Of a stretch of 64,000 nt of DNA, positions 33,643-43,967 are shown in pieces. How positions within the stretch are numbered: the first letter of the stretch is position 1; every line of letters starts with the position of its first letter. The position numbers were made by a program, and so were the translations under genes. Source of the stretch: Sphingobium sp. WTD-1 (GTDB lineage: Bacteria; Pseudomonadota; Alphaproteobacteria; Sphingomonadales; Sphingomonadaceae); the NCBI RefSeq assembly GCF_030128825.1, contig NZ_CP119127.1, positions 1,550,001-1,614,000 on the forward strand, given 5' to 3'. The notes below the pieces were generated by a model, which was given only the letters and a program-made list of their open reading frames with translations, had not been told where the DNA came from and made no database searches.

Positions 33643-33891
33643 TTACTTCTGCTTGCGGCGCGCGAAGAAGACGCGGCCGGCCAGGACAGCGGCGCCCATG
33701 CCGAACAGCGCCATCTGTTCGGGTTCAGGCACCGGGGTCGGCGTGCCACCGCTGCTGCCACCCGACGAGGTGCCGCCGCCGCTGGAACCGCCGCACTTGA
33801 ACCAGCAGAAGGTGGCGTTGGCGGGGGCGGGGATGGCGAGGCCCATCAGGCTGGCCGAACCCGCTACGAGAAGAAGTTTGCTGATCTGCAT
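33643..33891 (-). CDS. Small PEP-CTERM sorting-domain protein
   Basis: An 82-residue exported protein starting at ATG 33891 with AGGGTGA upstream. It has a signal peptide (KLLLVAGSASLMGLAIPAPANA), a short Gly/Ser stretch with a Cys pair (FCWFKCGGSSGGGTSSGG), then PTPVPEPEQMALFGMGAAVLAGRVFFARRKQK. That C-terminal VPEP motif, membrane helix and basic tail are the PEP-CTERM signal recognised by exosortase. No exosortase gene is visible here. It interrupts the his operon between hisF and hisE, behind its own promoter-like region. Confidence 0.85.
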   Translation of the reverse strand: MQISKLLLVAGSASLMGLAIPAPANATFCWFKCGGSSGGGTSSGGSSGGTPTPVPEPEQMALFGMGAAVLAGRVFFARRKQK

Positions 33892-34022
33892 AAAAGTCAC
33901 CCTGTTTCAAAATGGACACATCGCTTCGAAACGACCCTGCGCCCTGTCTACGCAGTTCCCGTGCCAATTTTGCCAAGTGACGCTTTTCTGCGGCTGGCGA
34001 CCGATGGCCGCCAAAAGCCTTT

Positions 34023-34040
34023 ATGGTTAATGTCAATTAA
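34023..34040 (-). promoter_or_regulatory. CtrA-like TTAACCAT half-site with inverted repeat
   Basis: On the minus strand the sequence is TTAATTGACATTAACCAT. It holds an exact TTAACCAT half-site, a second TTAA six bases before it (CtrA's usual gap is seven), and an overlapping TTGACA. The same stretch on the plus strand is a perfect inverted repeat GGTTAAT-GTCA-ATTAACC (34025-34042). It lies about 130 bp upstream of the PEP-CTERM start and just past the end of hisF. I could not identify a good -10. Confidence 0.4.
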
Positions 34041-34067
34041 CCCGACATTTTGGCGCTTTTCCGCGCT

Positions 34068-34832
34068 TCAATGGCCCCGAACGGGGATGCCGGCGCGGGC
34101 CAGGGCCTGATGCGCTTCAGCAATATTATGTTGACCGAAGTGAAATATCGAGGCGGCCAGCACCGCGCTGGCATGCCCCTCGACCACGCCCGCGACCAGA
34201 TGGTCGAGGGTGCCGACGCCGCCGCTGGCGATCACCGGGATCGATACGGCATCGGCGATCATGCGGGTCAGCGCCAGGTCATAGCCCCGCTTGGTGCCGT
34301 CGCCGTCCATCGAGGTGACGAGCAGTTCGCCTGCGCCAAGCTCCGCCAGGCGCAGCGCATGTTCCAGCGCATCGATGCCGGTCGGCTTGCGGCCGCCATG
34401 GGTGAAGATTTCCCAGCGACCCTCGCCCACCTTGCGGGCATCGACCGAGCCGACGATGCACTGCGCGCCGAAGCGGTCGGCGATGTCGGCCACCAGTTCG
34501 GGCCGGGCGACGGCGGCGCTGTTGACCGCCACCTTGTCTGCGCCGGCCAGCAACAGGGCGCGGGCATCCTCCGCGCTGCGCACGCCGCCGCCGACGGTGA
34601 CGGGCATGAAGCAGACTTCGGCGGTGCGGCGCACCACGTCCAATATGGTGCCGCGCGCCTCATGGGTGGCGGTGATGTCGAGGAAGCAGAGTTCGTCGGC
34701 GCCGGCCGCGTCATAGAGCTTGGCCTGCTCGACCGGATCGCCGGCATCCTTCAGGTCGACGAAATTGACGCCCTTCACCACGCGGCCATTGGCAACGTCG
34801 AGGCAGGGAATGACGCGGGTGCGGACGGTCAT
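34068..34832 (-). CDS. hisF: Imidazole glycerol phosphate synthase, cyclase subunit
   Basis: A 254-residue TIM-barrel enzyme that, with HisH, converts PRFAR and ammonia to IGP and AICAR. The two catalytic aspartates lie in [16 protein letters not shown] (Asp11) and in the [11 protein letters not shown] strand. Phosphate-binding stretches are [28 protein letters not shown] and [13 protein letters not shown]. It is in a leftward cluster with hisA upstream; between them is a REP-like repeat. Confidence 0.97.
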   Translation of the reverse strand: MTVRTRVIPCLDVANGRVVKGVNFVDLKDAGDPVEQAKLYDAAGADELCFLDITATHEARGTILDVVRRTAEVCFMPVTVGGGVRSAEDARALLLAGADKVAVNSAAVARPELVADIADRFGAQCIVGSVDARKVGEGRWEIFTHGGRKPTGIDALEHALRLAELGAGELLVTSMDGDGTKRGYDLALTRMIADAVSIPVIASGGVGTLDHLVAGVVEGHASAVLAASIFHFGQHNIAEAHQALARAGIPVRGH

Positions 34833-34848
34833 GACAATTTTCCTTTTT

Positions 34849-34944
34849 CCGTTCGCCCTGAGCGAAGTCGAAGGGCTCGCCCGAACATAGTGAGGGCCTT
34901 CGCTCCGCTCAGGCCTGGGCTTCGACTTCGCTCAGCCCGAACGG
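34849..34944. repeat. REP-like inverted repeat between hisA and hisF
   Basis: Arms of 28 bp: left 34849-34876 starts CCGTTCGCCCTGAGCGAAGT, right 34917-34944 ends TTCGCTCAGCCCGAACGG. They are inverted copies with about three mismatches. The words GAGCGAAGTCGAAG and CTTCGACTTCGCTC are, from memory, among the commonest intergenic repeats in sphingomonad genomes. It could attenuate or stabilise the his mRNA. Confidence 0.8.
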
Positions 34945-34952
34945 TAATATAT

Positions 34953-35690
34953 TCAAGCCGCCGCCTGTGCGACCGCCAGGGCAGTCTTGAGGTCGAGGCG
35001 GCCGTTATAGATGGCGCGGCCGGTGATGACGCCTTCGATCCCGTCATCGGCATGGAGGCTGAGAATGCGGATATCCGCGATCCCCGCCACGCCGCCGCTG
35101 GCGATCACCGGCATGTCGGTGGCGCGGGCGAGATCGACGGTCGCATCGATATTCACGCCCTTGAGCAGGCCGTCGCGGCCGACATCGGTGAAGAGCAGGC
35201 TGGCGACGCCCGCATCCTCGAACCGGCGGGCGAGGTCGATCACCGGCATGTCGCTCTTTTCCGCCCAGCCGTCGGTGGCGACGAAGCCGTCGCGCGCGTC
35301 GACCGCGACGACGATGCCGCCGGGGAAGTCGCGCGCTGCCGCCTTGACGAAGGCGGGGTCTTTCAGCGCGGCGGTGCCGATCACGATGCGCGATACGCCC
35401 AGGTCAAACCAGCGTTCGACCGACTCCCTGTTGCGGATGCCGCCGCCCAATTGGACATGGCCGGGGAAGGCTTCCACGATCTTCTCGACCGCTTCGGCGT
35501 TGACCGCATGGCCGGCAAAGCTGCCATCCAGATCGACGACATGAACATGCTGGGCGCCGGCTGCGGCGAAGATCAGTGCCTGCGCGGCGGGATCGTCGCC
35601 ATAGACGGTGGCGCGGTCCATGTCGCCCTCGGCCAGGCGGACGACCTGGCCGCCTTTGAGGTCGATGGCGGGGAAGACGATCAGGGACAT
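34953..35690 (-). CDS. hisA: ProFAR isomerase
   Basis: A 245-residue TIM-barrel isomerase of histidine synthesis that converts ProFAR to PRFAR. The catalytic Asp8 is in IVFPAIDLKGGQVVRL and Asp near 130 in IVVAVDARDGF. Phosphate-binding repeats are HVQLGGGIRNRESVERWFDLGV and VIASGGVAGIADI. The start is ATG 35690. A REP-like repeat lies between it and hisH. Confidence 0.96.
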   Translation of the reverse strand: MSLIVFPAIDLKGGQVVRLAEGDMDRATVYGDDPAAQALIFAAAGAQHVHVVDLDGSFAGHAVNAEAVEKIVEAFPGHVQLGGGIRNRESVERWFDLGVSRIVIGTAALKDPAFVKAAARDFPGGIVVAVDARDGFVATDGWAEKSDMPVIDLARRFEDAGVASLLFTDVGRDGLLKGVNIDATVDLARATDMPVIASGGVAGIADIRILSLHADDGIEGVITGRAIYNGRLDLKTALAVAQAAA

Positions 35691-35700
35691 TATCCGATTT

Positions 35701-35764
35701 CCGTTCGGTTCGAGCTTGTCGAGAACCCACGCGCAACGGTTCTCGACAGGCGCGAACCGAACGG
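35701..35764. repeat. REP-like inverted repeat between hisH and hisA
   Basis: Arms of 27 bp: 35701-35727 starts CCGTTCGGTTCGAGCTTGTC, 35738-35764 ends GCGCGAACCGAACGG. There are only two mismatches and the loop has ten bases. The sequence differs from the hisA-hisF element but follows the same plan. The paired elements suggest that two repeat families landed in the same operon. Confidence 0.85.
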
Positions 35765-35778
35765 GGGTAGGGGTGGTA

Positions 35779-36393
35779 TCACGGCTTCCAGTCCAGAAAG
35801 CGCGCGAGGAAGGACAGGCCGTAGCGCTGGCTCTTTTCCGGGTGGAACTGGCAACCGATGATGGTGTCGCGCGCGACGGCGGCGACCAGCGGCCCGCCAT
35901 GGTCGGTGACGGCGGCGACATGGGCCGGGTTGGCGGCCTCATAATGATAGCTGTGCAGGAAATAGGCTTCGCCGGCCTCGATCAGGGGCGGCTGGCCGTT
36001 CAGCACCACATCGTTCCAGCCCATATGCGGCACCTTGACCGTCGCATCGCTGGGTTCGATCAGCCGCACCGTGCCGGGAATCCAGCCCAGCCCCTCATGC
36101 CGGCCGAACTCCTCGCCGGCGTCGGCGAGCAACTGCATGCCGACGCAGACGCCCAGAAAGGGGATGCCGCGATGGTTCACCGCCTCGTTCATGGCGTCGA
36201 CCATGCCGGGGATCGCCACCAAGGCGTCGCGGCAGGCGCGGAAGGCGCCGACGCCGGGCAGCACGATGCGGTCGGCCTTCGCCACGACATCGGCATCGGC
36301 AGTGATGGTCACATTGTCGGCGCCTGCCTTGCGCAGGGCATTGTGGACCGAGTGGAGATTGCCCGCGCCATAGTCGATGAGGGCGATGGTCAT
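35779..36393 (-). CDS. hisH: Imidazole glycerol phosphate synthase, glutamine amidotransferase subunit
   Basis: A 204-residue class I glutaminase that feeds ammonia to HisF. The nucleophile Cys is in GIPFLGVCVGMQLLAD (residue about 84). The triad His/Glu are in IIGCQFHPEKSQRYG. It starts with MTIALIDYGAGNLHSVHNAL, the family N-terminus. Its start overlaps the end of the YciI-like gene by four bases (ATGA). Confidence 0.96.
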   Translation of the reverse strand: MTIALIDYGAGNLHSVHNALRKAGADNVTITADADVVAKADRIVLPGVGAFRACRDALVAIPGMVDAMNEAVNHRGIPFLGVCVGMQLLADAGEEFGRHEGLGWIPGTVRLIEPSDATVKVPHMGWNDVVLNGQPPLIEAGEAYFLHSYHYEAANPAHVAAVTDHGGPLVAAVARDTIIGCQFHPEKSQRYGLSFLARFLDWKP

Positions 36394-36677
36394 GGCAGCA
36401 GCGTGTCCAGATTGACGCTGGCGGCGCGTGCCGGGAGGAACTCGATCAGGTCGAACGAGGCCGCACCGTTGACGACGAAGGGATCGGTCGCTGCCTTCGC
36501 CGCGATCTCGTCACGTTCGCCGCGCGCCAGCAGGATGCCGCCGGTGCGCGGTTCGCGCCGGCCCGCGAGCAGCAGCCAGCCATCGGCAATGCCCTGGTCC
36601 AGCCAGGCCCGATGATCGGCCAGATGGCCGTCCAGCACATCGATCGGCGCCGTATAGGTCAGCGAAATGATGAACAT
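36390..36677 (-). CDS. YciI-like domain protein
   Basis: A 95-residue single-domain protein starting at ATG 36677. It has the ferredoxin-like YCII fold (MFIISLTYTAPIDVLDGHLADHRAWLDQGIADGWLLLAGRREPRTGGILL). The conserved His of the family is probably in DGHLADHRAWL. Its reaction is not known, though related proteins include chloromuconolactone dehalogenase-like enzymes. It lies inside the his operon between hisB and hisH and overlaps hisH, so it is translated with it. Confidence 0.82.
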   Translation of the reverse strand: MFIISLTYTAPIDVLDGHLADHRAWLDQGIADGWLLLAGRREPRTGGILLARGERDEIAAKAATDPFVVNGAASFDLIEFLPARAASVNLDTLLP

Positions 36678-36705
36678 GGGGTCGGCCTTTCTATCGAAGT
36701 GATGC

Positions 36706-37293
36706 TTACAGCATGCCCTTGGTCGAGGGGATGGCGTCGGCCTTGCGCGGGTCGATCTCCACCGCCTGGCGCAGCGCGCGGGCCAGGCCCTTGAACGCGC
36801 TTTCGACGATATGATGATTGTTGCTGCCATAGAGCAGCTCGATGTGCAGCGTGATGCCGGCGGCCTGGGCCAGGCTGTGGAAGAAATGTTCCACCATCTC
36901 CGTGTCCCATTCGCCGATCTTGGTGACGGTGAAGGGCAGCTTGCACACCAGCCAGGGGCGGCCGGAAATGTCGAGCGCGACGCGGCTCAGCGTTTCGTCC
37001 ATCGGCGAATAGACGCTGCCGTAACGGCTGATGCCGCGCTTGTCGCCCAGTGCCTTGGCCAGCGCCTCGCCGATCGCGATCGCCGTATCCTCGGTGGTGT
37101 GATGCTGGTCGACATGCAGGTCGCCGACGGTCTTGACGGTCATGTCGATCAGCGAGTGACGCGACAGCTGCTCGATCATATGGTCGAGGAAACCGATCCC
37201 GGTGGAGACGGTGTAAAGACCGGTGCCGTCGAGGTTGACGGTCACGTCGATCTGCGTTTCCGCAGTGTTGCGGTGAATCTCGGCCGTGCGCAT
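36706..37293 (-). CDS. hisB: Imidazoleglycerol-phosphate dehydratase
   Basis: A 195-residue monofunctional dehydratase of histidine synthesis. Manganese-binding histidines are in [36 protein letters not shown] and [11 protein letters not shown]. The start is ATG 37293. Being monofunctional (no histidinol phosphatase) is the usual alphaproteobacterial form. It is the first gene of the leftward his cluster, and its promoter lies in the 98 bp shared with sspB. Confidence 0.96.
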   Translation of the reverse strand: MRTAEIHRNTAETQIDVTVNLDGTGLYTVSTGIGFLDHMIEQLSRHSLIDMTVKTVGDLHVDQHHTTEDTAIAIGEALAKALGDKRGISRYGSVYSPMDETLSRVALDISGRPWLVCKLPFTVTKIGEWDTEMVEHFFHSLAQAAGITLHIELLYGSNNHHIVESAFKGLARALRQAVEIDPRKADAIPSTKGML

Positions 37294-37391
37294 GCGCGCC
37301 CTATAGCGCGTCGCGCGCGCCATGCAATCTGATGATGTACCTCTCGGGCGGGGGTTGACCGCCGCTTTCGCGTCGTTAGGACATATGCCCC

Positions 37392-37868
37392 ATGAGTGAA
37401 GACCTGCCCGACAGCCTGATTCCCTATGACGAAATCGTGCAGGAGGCCCTGCGCGCGGTCGTCGGCCGCGTGCTGGGCGAAGTGCAGCAGACCGGCGGCC
37501 TGCCGGGCGTCCATCATTTCTACATCACGTTCAAGACCCATGCCGCAGGGGTCGATATCCCCAAGCATCTGTCGGAACGTTTCCCGGACGAGATGACCAT
37601 TGTCCTCCAGAACAAGTTCTGGGATCTCAAGGTCAGCGACCGCCATTTCGAGGTCAGCCTGACCTTCAACCAGGTCGCGGCGCATCTGGTCATTCCCTTC
37701 AGCGCGATCACCGCCTTCGTCGATCCGGCGGTCAATTTCGCGCTCCAGTTCCAGGTTCAGGCCGATGAAGAGCCCGAACCTCACGACGTGGCCGAAAATG
37801 ACGCGCCGCAGGTGATGACCGAGGATGGCTCGAACGTCGTCACCGTGGATTTCGGCAAGAAGAAGTGA
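37392..37868 (+). CDS. sspB: SspB-family ClpXP adaptor
   Basis: A 158-residue adaptor that delivers ssrA-tagged and other substrates to ClpXP. The alphaproteobacterial form begins [49 protein letters not shown]. The middle has [19 protein letters not shown]. The acidic disordered tail with TVDFGKKK ends in the ClpX-binding motif region. It is divergent from hisB and convergent with an outer-membrane-like gene. Confidence 0.93.
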   Translation: MSEDLPDSLIPYDEIVQEALRAVVGRVLGEVQQTGGLPGVHHFYITFKTHAAGVDIPKHLSERFPDEMTIVLQNKFWDLKVSDRHFEVSLTFNQVAAHLVIPFSAITAFVDPAVNFALQFQVQADEEPEPHDVAENDAPQVMTEDGSNVVTVDFGKKK

Positions 37869-37898
37869 GCCCGGCGGCCGGGATCGGCCGCAGGCTCA
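37866..37898. terminator. Bidirectional hairpin between sspB and the outer-membrane-like gene
   Basis: TGAGCC (37866-37871) pairs with GGCTCA (37893-37898), and inside GCGGCCG (37874-37880) pairs with CGGCCGC (37885-37891) around loop GGAT. The stem starts at the sspB stop codon and overlaps the stop of the convergent gene. There is no long T-run. Confidence 0.6.
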
Positions 37899-38582
37899 GA
37901 ATTCGTGGCGGTAGGAGAAGCGCAGCTTCTGGCTCGTCCCGAAACTATTGTCGACATAGCTGATATTGGCGCCGACCGTGTCGCGACGCGTGAAATGGTA
38001 GGACAGGCCACCACCCAGCGCCACGCCTGAAAAATCATGGGTGCCCTTGGTCACATTGCCGCCCGCCATCGCGGTCAGCTTCGGGCACAGCGGCCGCAAC
38101 AGGAACAGCCCGACATAGCCGCTGTTGCTGCTCAGCGCGATCGGCAGGCCATCGCTCTGGTCGATATCGCTGACCGGGCCATGCCCCTTGGTATAGCTGT
38201 AGCCGAAAGGCACGAACATCTGCAATTTGCCGGTCTTCAGGCCGAGTTGCGACAGCGGCACGAAGCCGCCGAGCGAATAGCGCGTCTGTTCCACCCCCGA
38301 ATCGAAATGACTTTTGCCGGCCGAGAAGGTCAGGATCGCGACCGGGAGCAGATAGGATGCGCCGACCGACCAGAGACCCGATTCCGACACGCGGGCATTG
38401 AATTTCAACTTGGGGCCGACCGCGACCGATCCGGACAGTGAAAATTCGTCCGAGGCGCGGGTGATGCCGACCTTGGTCGCGATCTTGGTGGGATCGTCGG
38501 ACGATTTTTCCTCTTCCGCATGCGCAGGAACGCTACTGGCTGCAAGACACAGGAGCAGGATAAGGATCGGGCGATCGGGCAT
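37896..38582 (-). CDS. Putative outer-membrane beta-barrel protein
   Basis: A 228-residue exported protein with signal peptide ILILLLCLAASSVPAHAEE. The mature chain is rich in alternating strands (FSLSGSVAVGPKLKFNARVSESGLWSVGASYLL, LGGFVPLSQLGLKTGKLQMFVPFGYSY), as in small barrels. It ends KLRFSYRHEF; the terminal Phe is the usual BAM recognition residue. No family recognised. Confidence 0.65.
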   Translation of the reverse strand: MPDRPILILLLCLAASSVPAHAEEEKSSDDPTKIATKVGITRASDEFSLSGSVAVGPKLKFNARVSESGLWSVGASYLLPVAILTFSAGKSHFDSGVEQTRYSLGGFVPLSQLGLKTGKLQMFVPFGYSYTKGHGPVSDIDQSDGLPIALSSNSGYVGLFLLRPLCPKLTAMAGGNVTKGTHDFSGVALGGGLSYHFTRRDTVGANISYVDNSFGTSQKLRFSYRHEF

Positions 38583-38809
38583 GCGGAACTTTCCCCTTGG
38601 ATGCGGGGCAGAATATCCGGCGATGCGCGCCGATCAATTGCGGTAAACCCCGGTAAAGGCGCAGATCCTGCCGCTGCATGACGGTCTGCGGCCGGCCATG
38701 GGGATGGACCGCGGGGATATGCGATATTCGCAAGTTTCGCCTTGGAATTTCCCGCCCCGGCCCTACATCGGAACCAGTTTTGCGATTGATTCTTAACTGG
38801 GAGTTCTGA

Positions 38810-40195
<1,386 letters not shown>

Positions 40196-40243
40196 TCCAG
40201 ATCAACTGGCGGAACCGGGGCGGGTGCGATACATTAATCCCCT

Positions 40244-40600
40244 ATGAAGAAAACGCCCGCCCCGACCGCCGCAAAGCTTCCGTCCACCGCGACGCGCGTT
40301 CGCAAGTCGAGCCTGTTTCGCAAAGCGGCGCGGCTCGGCGCGACGGTGGTGGCCGCACGGGTCGCTGCCGACACGGGCAAGAAGGGCGTGATCGGCCTGA
40401 TCGCCGGGGCCGGGGCCAAGCGGCTCATCATGCGCTATCCGGTCGGCGCCATGGTCCTCACCGGCGCCTATCTGGCGGGCAAGCTTTACGAGGCCAAGCG
40501 CGAGGCGGACCGCAAGATGGCGACCAAGCTGCTGACCGACGCCAGCGCCAAGCCGATCCTGATCGACGAGGCACGGGCCGCCCGCAAGAAGGCGAGCTAA
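40244..40600 (+). CDS. Hypothetical basic protein with a central hydrophobic segment
   Basis: A 118-residue protein, very basic at the N-terminus ([32 protein letters not shown]). A Gly/Ala-rich hydrophobic stretch ([38 protein letters not shown]) follows. It could be peripherally membrane-bound. No family recognised. It overlaps the end of the convergent DUF2585 gene by four bases. Confidence 0.7.
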   Translation: MKKTPAPTAAKLPSTATRVRKSSLFRKAARLGATVVAARVAADTGKKGVIGLIAGAGAKRLIMRYPVGAMVLTGAYLAGKLYEAKREADRKMATKLLTDASAKPILIDEARAARKKAS

Positions 40601-41148
40601 AGCGCGCCCTGCCATTCCTTGATCGCGTCGATCGGCCAGGCGAGCATCAGGACATTGAGCGTCAGATTGTCGCGGATCACCGCCAGGGCCAGCAACTCGA
40701 AGCCGATCGCGACGATGATTGTCAGCCAGACGGGCGCGCGTGACGCGAACAGGAAGCCCAGGGCCATCATGCCGATGTCGCTCATCGAATTGAGGATGGA
40801 ATCGCCCGAATAGCCGAGCGCGATCGTCGCCGTGCGGTAACGGTCGATGATGATCGGCGAATTTTCGAGGATCTCCCACGCCGCCTCGATCGCTACCGCC
40901 ACCGACAGGCGGATGCCGAGCGGTCTGCGGCGCATCAGCAAATGGGTCGCGCCATAGAAGAGGAAGCCGTGGATGATGTGGCTGAGGCTGTACCAGTCGG
41001 ACAGATGCTGGCTGTTGCCGCTGTCGATCGGCCCGTGCCATAGCGCGATCGTGCCGCAGGTGCAGATCGGCGGGCGCCCCATCAGGTAGAGGATCGCCGC
41101 AGCCCCCAGCGCGATCAGCAGGGCGAGGATAAAGCCCCGCTGTTTCAT
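40597..41148 (-). CDS. DUF2585/UPF0314 membrane protein
   Basis: A 183-residue inner-membrane protein starting at ATG 41148 (a TTG at 41169 with a better-spaced GGGGGAG upstream is an alternative). It has four or five hydrophobic helices. Family phrases are [42 protein letters not shown], which includes a CTC motif, and [17 protein letters not shown]. The family is almost restricted to alphaproteobacteria; function unknown. The start is 76 bp from the divergent guanylate kinase start. Confidence 0.87.
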   Translation of the reverse strand: MKQRGFILALLIALGAAAILYLMGRPPICTCGTIALWHGPIDSGNSQHLSDWYSLSHIIHGFLFYGATHLLMRRRPLGIRLSVAVAIEAAWEILENSPIIIDRYRTATIALGYSGDSILNSMSDIGMMALGFLFASRAPVWLTIIVAIGFELLALAVIRDNLTLNVLMLAWPIDAIKEWQGAL

Positions 41149-41223
41149 TCCTTTACGCGATCGCGCCAAGCCTCTTCTCCCCCAACCTCTTGCAAAATGC
41201 CGTCCACGACGCCACTAGCGGCC

Positions 41224-41889
41224 ATGGCCGACAACATTCCCACCGACACCCCCGATTTCAAGCGCCGCGGCGTTCTCTTTGTCCTGTCCTCGCCCTCGGG
41301 CGCCGGCAAGTCGACGATTGCACGCAAATTGCTGGCCTGCGAACCGGACCTGTCGATGTCGGTGTCGGCGACGACGCGGACGATCCGGCCGGGCGAAGTC
41401 GATGGCAAGGATTATCATTTCGTCGACCTGGAAGAGTTTCGCCGCATGGCGAACGACCATGAATTCCTGGAATGGGCGCATGTCTTCGGCCAGCGCTATG
41501 GCACGCCCCGCGCGCCGGTCGAGGCGATGCTCAAGAGCGGCAAGGATGTGCTGTTCGACATCGACTGGCAGGGCGCGCAGCAGCTGCATCAGATTGCCGG
41601 CGGCGACGTGGTCCGCATCTTCATCCTGCCGCCCTCGATGGAGGAACTGGAAAAGCGTCTGCGTGGCCGCGCGACCGACAGCAATGAAGTGATCGAGGGT
41701 CGCATGGCGCGCGCCGCCGGCGAGATCGCCCACTGGGACGGCTATGACTATGTGCTGTGCAATGTCGATGTCGAGGAATGTTTCGAGCGCGTGCGCACCA
41801 TCCTGCACGCTGAACGGATGAAGCGCAGCCGCCAGACCGGCCTCATTGGCTTCATCCGCCGCCTCAGCCGCTATCATCAGGAAGATTGA
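41224..41889 (+). CDS. gmk: Guanylate kinase
   Basis: A 221-residue essential enzyme phosphorylating GMP to GDP. P-loop SSPSGAGKST lies near residue 20, followed by SVSATTRTIRPGEVDGKDYHFVDLEEFRRMANDHEFLEWAHVFGQRYGTP (GMP-binding), and the lid with FILPPSMEELEKRLRGRATDSNEVIEGR. ATG 41224 is preferred; an in-frame ATG at 41197 would add nine residues. Neither has a clear Shine-Dalgarno. Confidence 0.95.
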   Translation: MADNIPTDTPDFKRRGVLFVLSSPSGAGKSTIARKLLACEPDLSMSVSATTRTIRPGEVDGKDYHFVDLEEFRRMANDHEFLEWAHVFGQRYGTPRAPVEAMLKSGKDVLFDIDWQGAQQLHQIAGGDVVRIFILPPSMEELEKRLRGRATDSNEVIEGRMARAAGEIAHWDGYDYVLCNVDVEECFERVRTILHAERMKRSRQTGLIGFIRRLSRYHQED

Positions 41890-41911
41890 GAACTAGCGGC
41901 AGACGGGGCCG

Positions 41912-42988
41912 CTATTTCTCGAAGCCTGCCGGGTCGGCCCAGTCGGGGTGGACCCAGGCCATCACCTTGAACAATGTCCCCATCTCCGTCTCGTCGGTGA
42001 GGCGGTGGCGTTGCGCCTCCAGTTCGGCGGCGCGCTGCGGGCTGCCCTTGGTCAGCACGGATGCGCGCACGTCGATGCCCAGATGCTGGAGGAAATGGCC
42101 CTGCGTCACTGCGCCATGGACGCGCAGCCCGGCCTGGCGCGCGACATTGGCCAGCATCGTGAAATCGACATGGGTGGTAAGGTCGCTCTCGCCCGGATCG
42201 GTGAAGGGATCGGTGAACTGGTGGTTCTTCACCGCCTGCAGCGTGTCGCCCAGTGCCGGGCCTTCATAGCCATAGTCGATGATGATCGCGACGCCGCCCT
42301 GGCGCGCGATCCGGCTGGCAAGGGCATAGCCTGCGGTGGCACCGGCCTGCGCCACTTCGATGATTGCGCCTTCGGGCGCCTGCGCGGCGATCGGCGGCAG
42401 GCCGGATTCGATCCGGCGATAGCCCGGCACCGCCATGAAGCGGCCCTCTTCCTCGCGACGGATCACCACCCGTTCACGCCATTCGTCGCCAACGCGGATC
42501 ATCTGCCGCACGGGCAGGGCGTCGAAAAACTCATTGGCGACCACCAGCAGCGGCGACTGGTCGGGCAGGCTTTCCACGCTGTCATGATGGATGACATGGG
42601 GAATCTGGGCGCGCTGCCGCTCGCGCAGGGTCGGGCTGGTCTCGACGAAATGGATGCGCGAGGTAACGTCGGCCCCCTCCATCGCGCGCAGCGCATCGCC
42701 CGCCAGCGTGCCGCGACCCGGCCCCAGTTCGACATAGAGCGGATCGGCGCGTCGACCCGATCGCAGCCAGACATCGGCCAGGCACAGGCCGATCAGTTCG
42801 CCGAACATCTGGCTGATTTCCGGGGCGGTGGTGAAGTCCCCCTCCAGCCCCAGCGGATCGCGCGTGCCATAATAATGCTGGTTCGCCTCGCCCATATAAT
42901 GGGCGACGGAGATCGGTCCGCCGGCGTCGATCTGGCGGGCCAGGCGCTCGGGCAGGCCCATCGCGCCGGGCAGGGCGTCAGCTGACAC
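41912..42988 (-). CDS. MidA/NDUFAF7-like SAM-dependent methyltransferase
   Basis: A 358-residue protein of the SAM-MTase_28 (DUF185) family. The mitochondrial orthologue NDUFAF7 methylates an arginine of complex I subunit NDUFS2. Marks are [61 protein letters not shown] (SAM-binding) and [13 protein letters not shown]. The first start is a GTG at 42988 that overlaps the lgt end by 11 bases; ATG 42961 is possible. Translational coupling to lgt is common in this group. Confidence 0.92.
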   Translation of the reverse strand: MSADALPGAMGLPERLARQIDAGGPISVAHYMGEANQHYYGTRDPLGLEGDFTTAPEISQMFGELIGLCLADVWLRSGRRADPLYVELGPGRGTLAGDALRAMEGADVTSRIHFVETSPTLRERQRAQIPHVIHHDSVESLPDQSPLLVVANEFFDALPVRQMIRVGDEWRERVVIRREEEGRFMAVPGYRRIESGLPPIAAQAPEGAIIEVAQAGATAGYALASRIARQGGVAIIIDYGYEGPALGDTLQAVKNHQFTDPFTDPGESDLTTHVDFTMLANVARQAGLRVHGAVTQGHFLQHLGIDVRASVLTKGSPQRAAELEAQRHRLTDETEMGTLFKVMAWVHPDWADPAGFEK

Positions 42989-43844
42989 TGGCGCCGCCCG
43001 CGATCGGTTCCACGCGCACGCGCCGGCCCTTGGCGGTGACGATCAGGTAGAGGCCGCCCAGGATCATCGGCACGCACAGCCACTGGCCCATGTGCAGGCC
43101 GGTGCGGGCGGCAAATTCCATCAGCTGGGCGTCGGCCTCGCGGAAATATTCGACGCCGAAGCGGAACACGCCATAGAAGAAGACGAACAGGCCGACGAGC
43201 ATGCCCGGCTTGTAGCGCGCCCTGGTCTTCCAGAAGGCGAAGGCAAGGATGCAGAACAGGATGATGCCTTCGAAAAAGGCTTCGTAAAGCTGGCTTGGAT
43301 GACGCGCGAAGGGGCCGCCGGTCGGGAAGATCATCGCCCAGGGCACGTCGGTTTCCTTGCCCCACAGTTCGCCATTCACGAAATTGGCGAGGCGGCCGAA
43401 GAACAGGCCGAAGGGCACGACGCAGGCGACATAGTCATGGATGCGCAGCCAGCTCAGCTTCTCCTTGCGCGCCATGTAGAGGATGCCGAGCGACACGCCC
43501 GCCGCGCCGCCATGGAAGGACATGCCGCCATTCCACAGCTTGAAGATATCCAGCGGATGCTGGAGGATTTCAGGCTGGTAGAAGAAGACATAGGCGAGCC
43601 GGCCGCCGATGATGATGCCCAGCGTCGCATAGAAGATCATGTCGTCGGCATGGCGCCGCGCCATCGGCGAACCGGGCTGGGCAATGAGCTTCAAGAGATA
43701 CCAGTAGCCGATCAGGATGCCGGCCAGATAGGCCAGGCTATACCATTTGAGCGTGAAGAAGCCCAGGTCCAGGGCGACGGGGCTGAGCCCCAGCTGGTCG
43801 AAGCGGATGGCGCTCGAAGCGGCGGCGACAAGGTCCAGGATCAA
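42978..43844 (-). CDS. lgt: Prolipoprotein diacylglyceryl transferase
   Basis: A 288-residue inner-membrane enzyme that attaches diacylglycerol to the lipobox Cys of prolipoproteins. Seven hydrophobic segments are visible. The Lgt signature is [25 protein letters not shown], and [16 protein letters not shown] carries the conserved His. No ATG fits the start; a TTG at 43844 with GAGGGA eight bases before is the best choice. At least two downstream clients in the window carry lipoboxes (19.6 and 30.2 kb). Confidence 0.93.
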   Translation of the reverse strand: MILDLVAAASSAIRFDQLGLSPVALDLGFFTLKWYSLAYLAGILIGYWYLLKLIAQPGSPMARRHADDMIFYATLGIIIGGRLAYVFFYQPEILQHPLDIFKLWNGGMSFHGGAAGVSLGILYMARKEKLSWLRIHDYVACVVPFGLFFGRLANFVNGELWGKETDVPWAMIFPTGGPFARHPSQLYEAFFEGIILFCILAFAFWKTRARYKPGMLVGLFVFFYGVFRFGVEYFREADAQLMEFAARTGLHMGQWLCVPMILGGLYLIVTAKGRRVRVEPIAGGASVS

Positions 43845-43934
43845 AATGGCATTCCCTCGGCAATCAGGCCTGCGGCCATAGAACAAGCGGCCGGCAAGAT
43901 GAAGAGGGGCGATCCCGATTGCAGGACGATCGGG

Positions 43935-43958
43935 GAAAATAGGCCGGACATGCCCGGC
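43935..43958 (-). terminator. Terminator after the FNR-type regulator gene
   Basis: GCCGG (43943-43947), six bases, CCGGC (43954-43958). Read leftwards this stem is followed by CTATTTTCC. It is nine bases past the regulator stop and 91 bp before the lgt start. A second inverted pair (CCCGAT and ATCGGG) lies just beyond. Confidence 0.55.
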
Positions 43959-43967
43959 GCGGCGACG

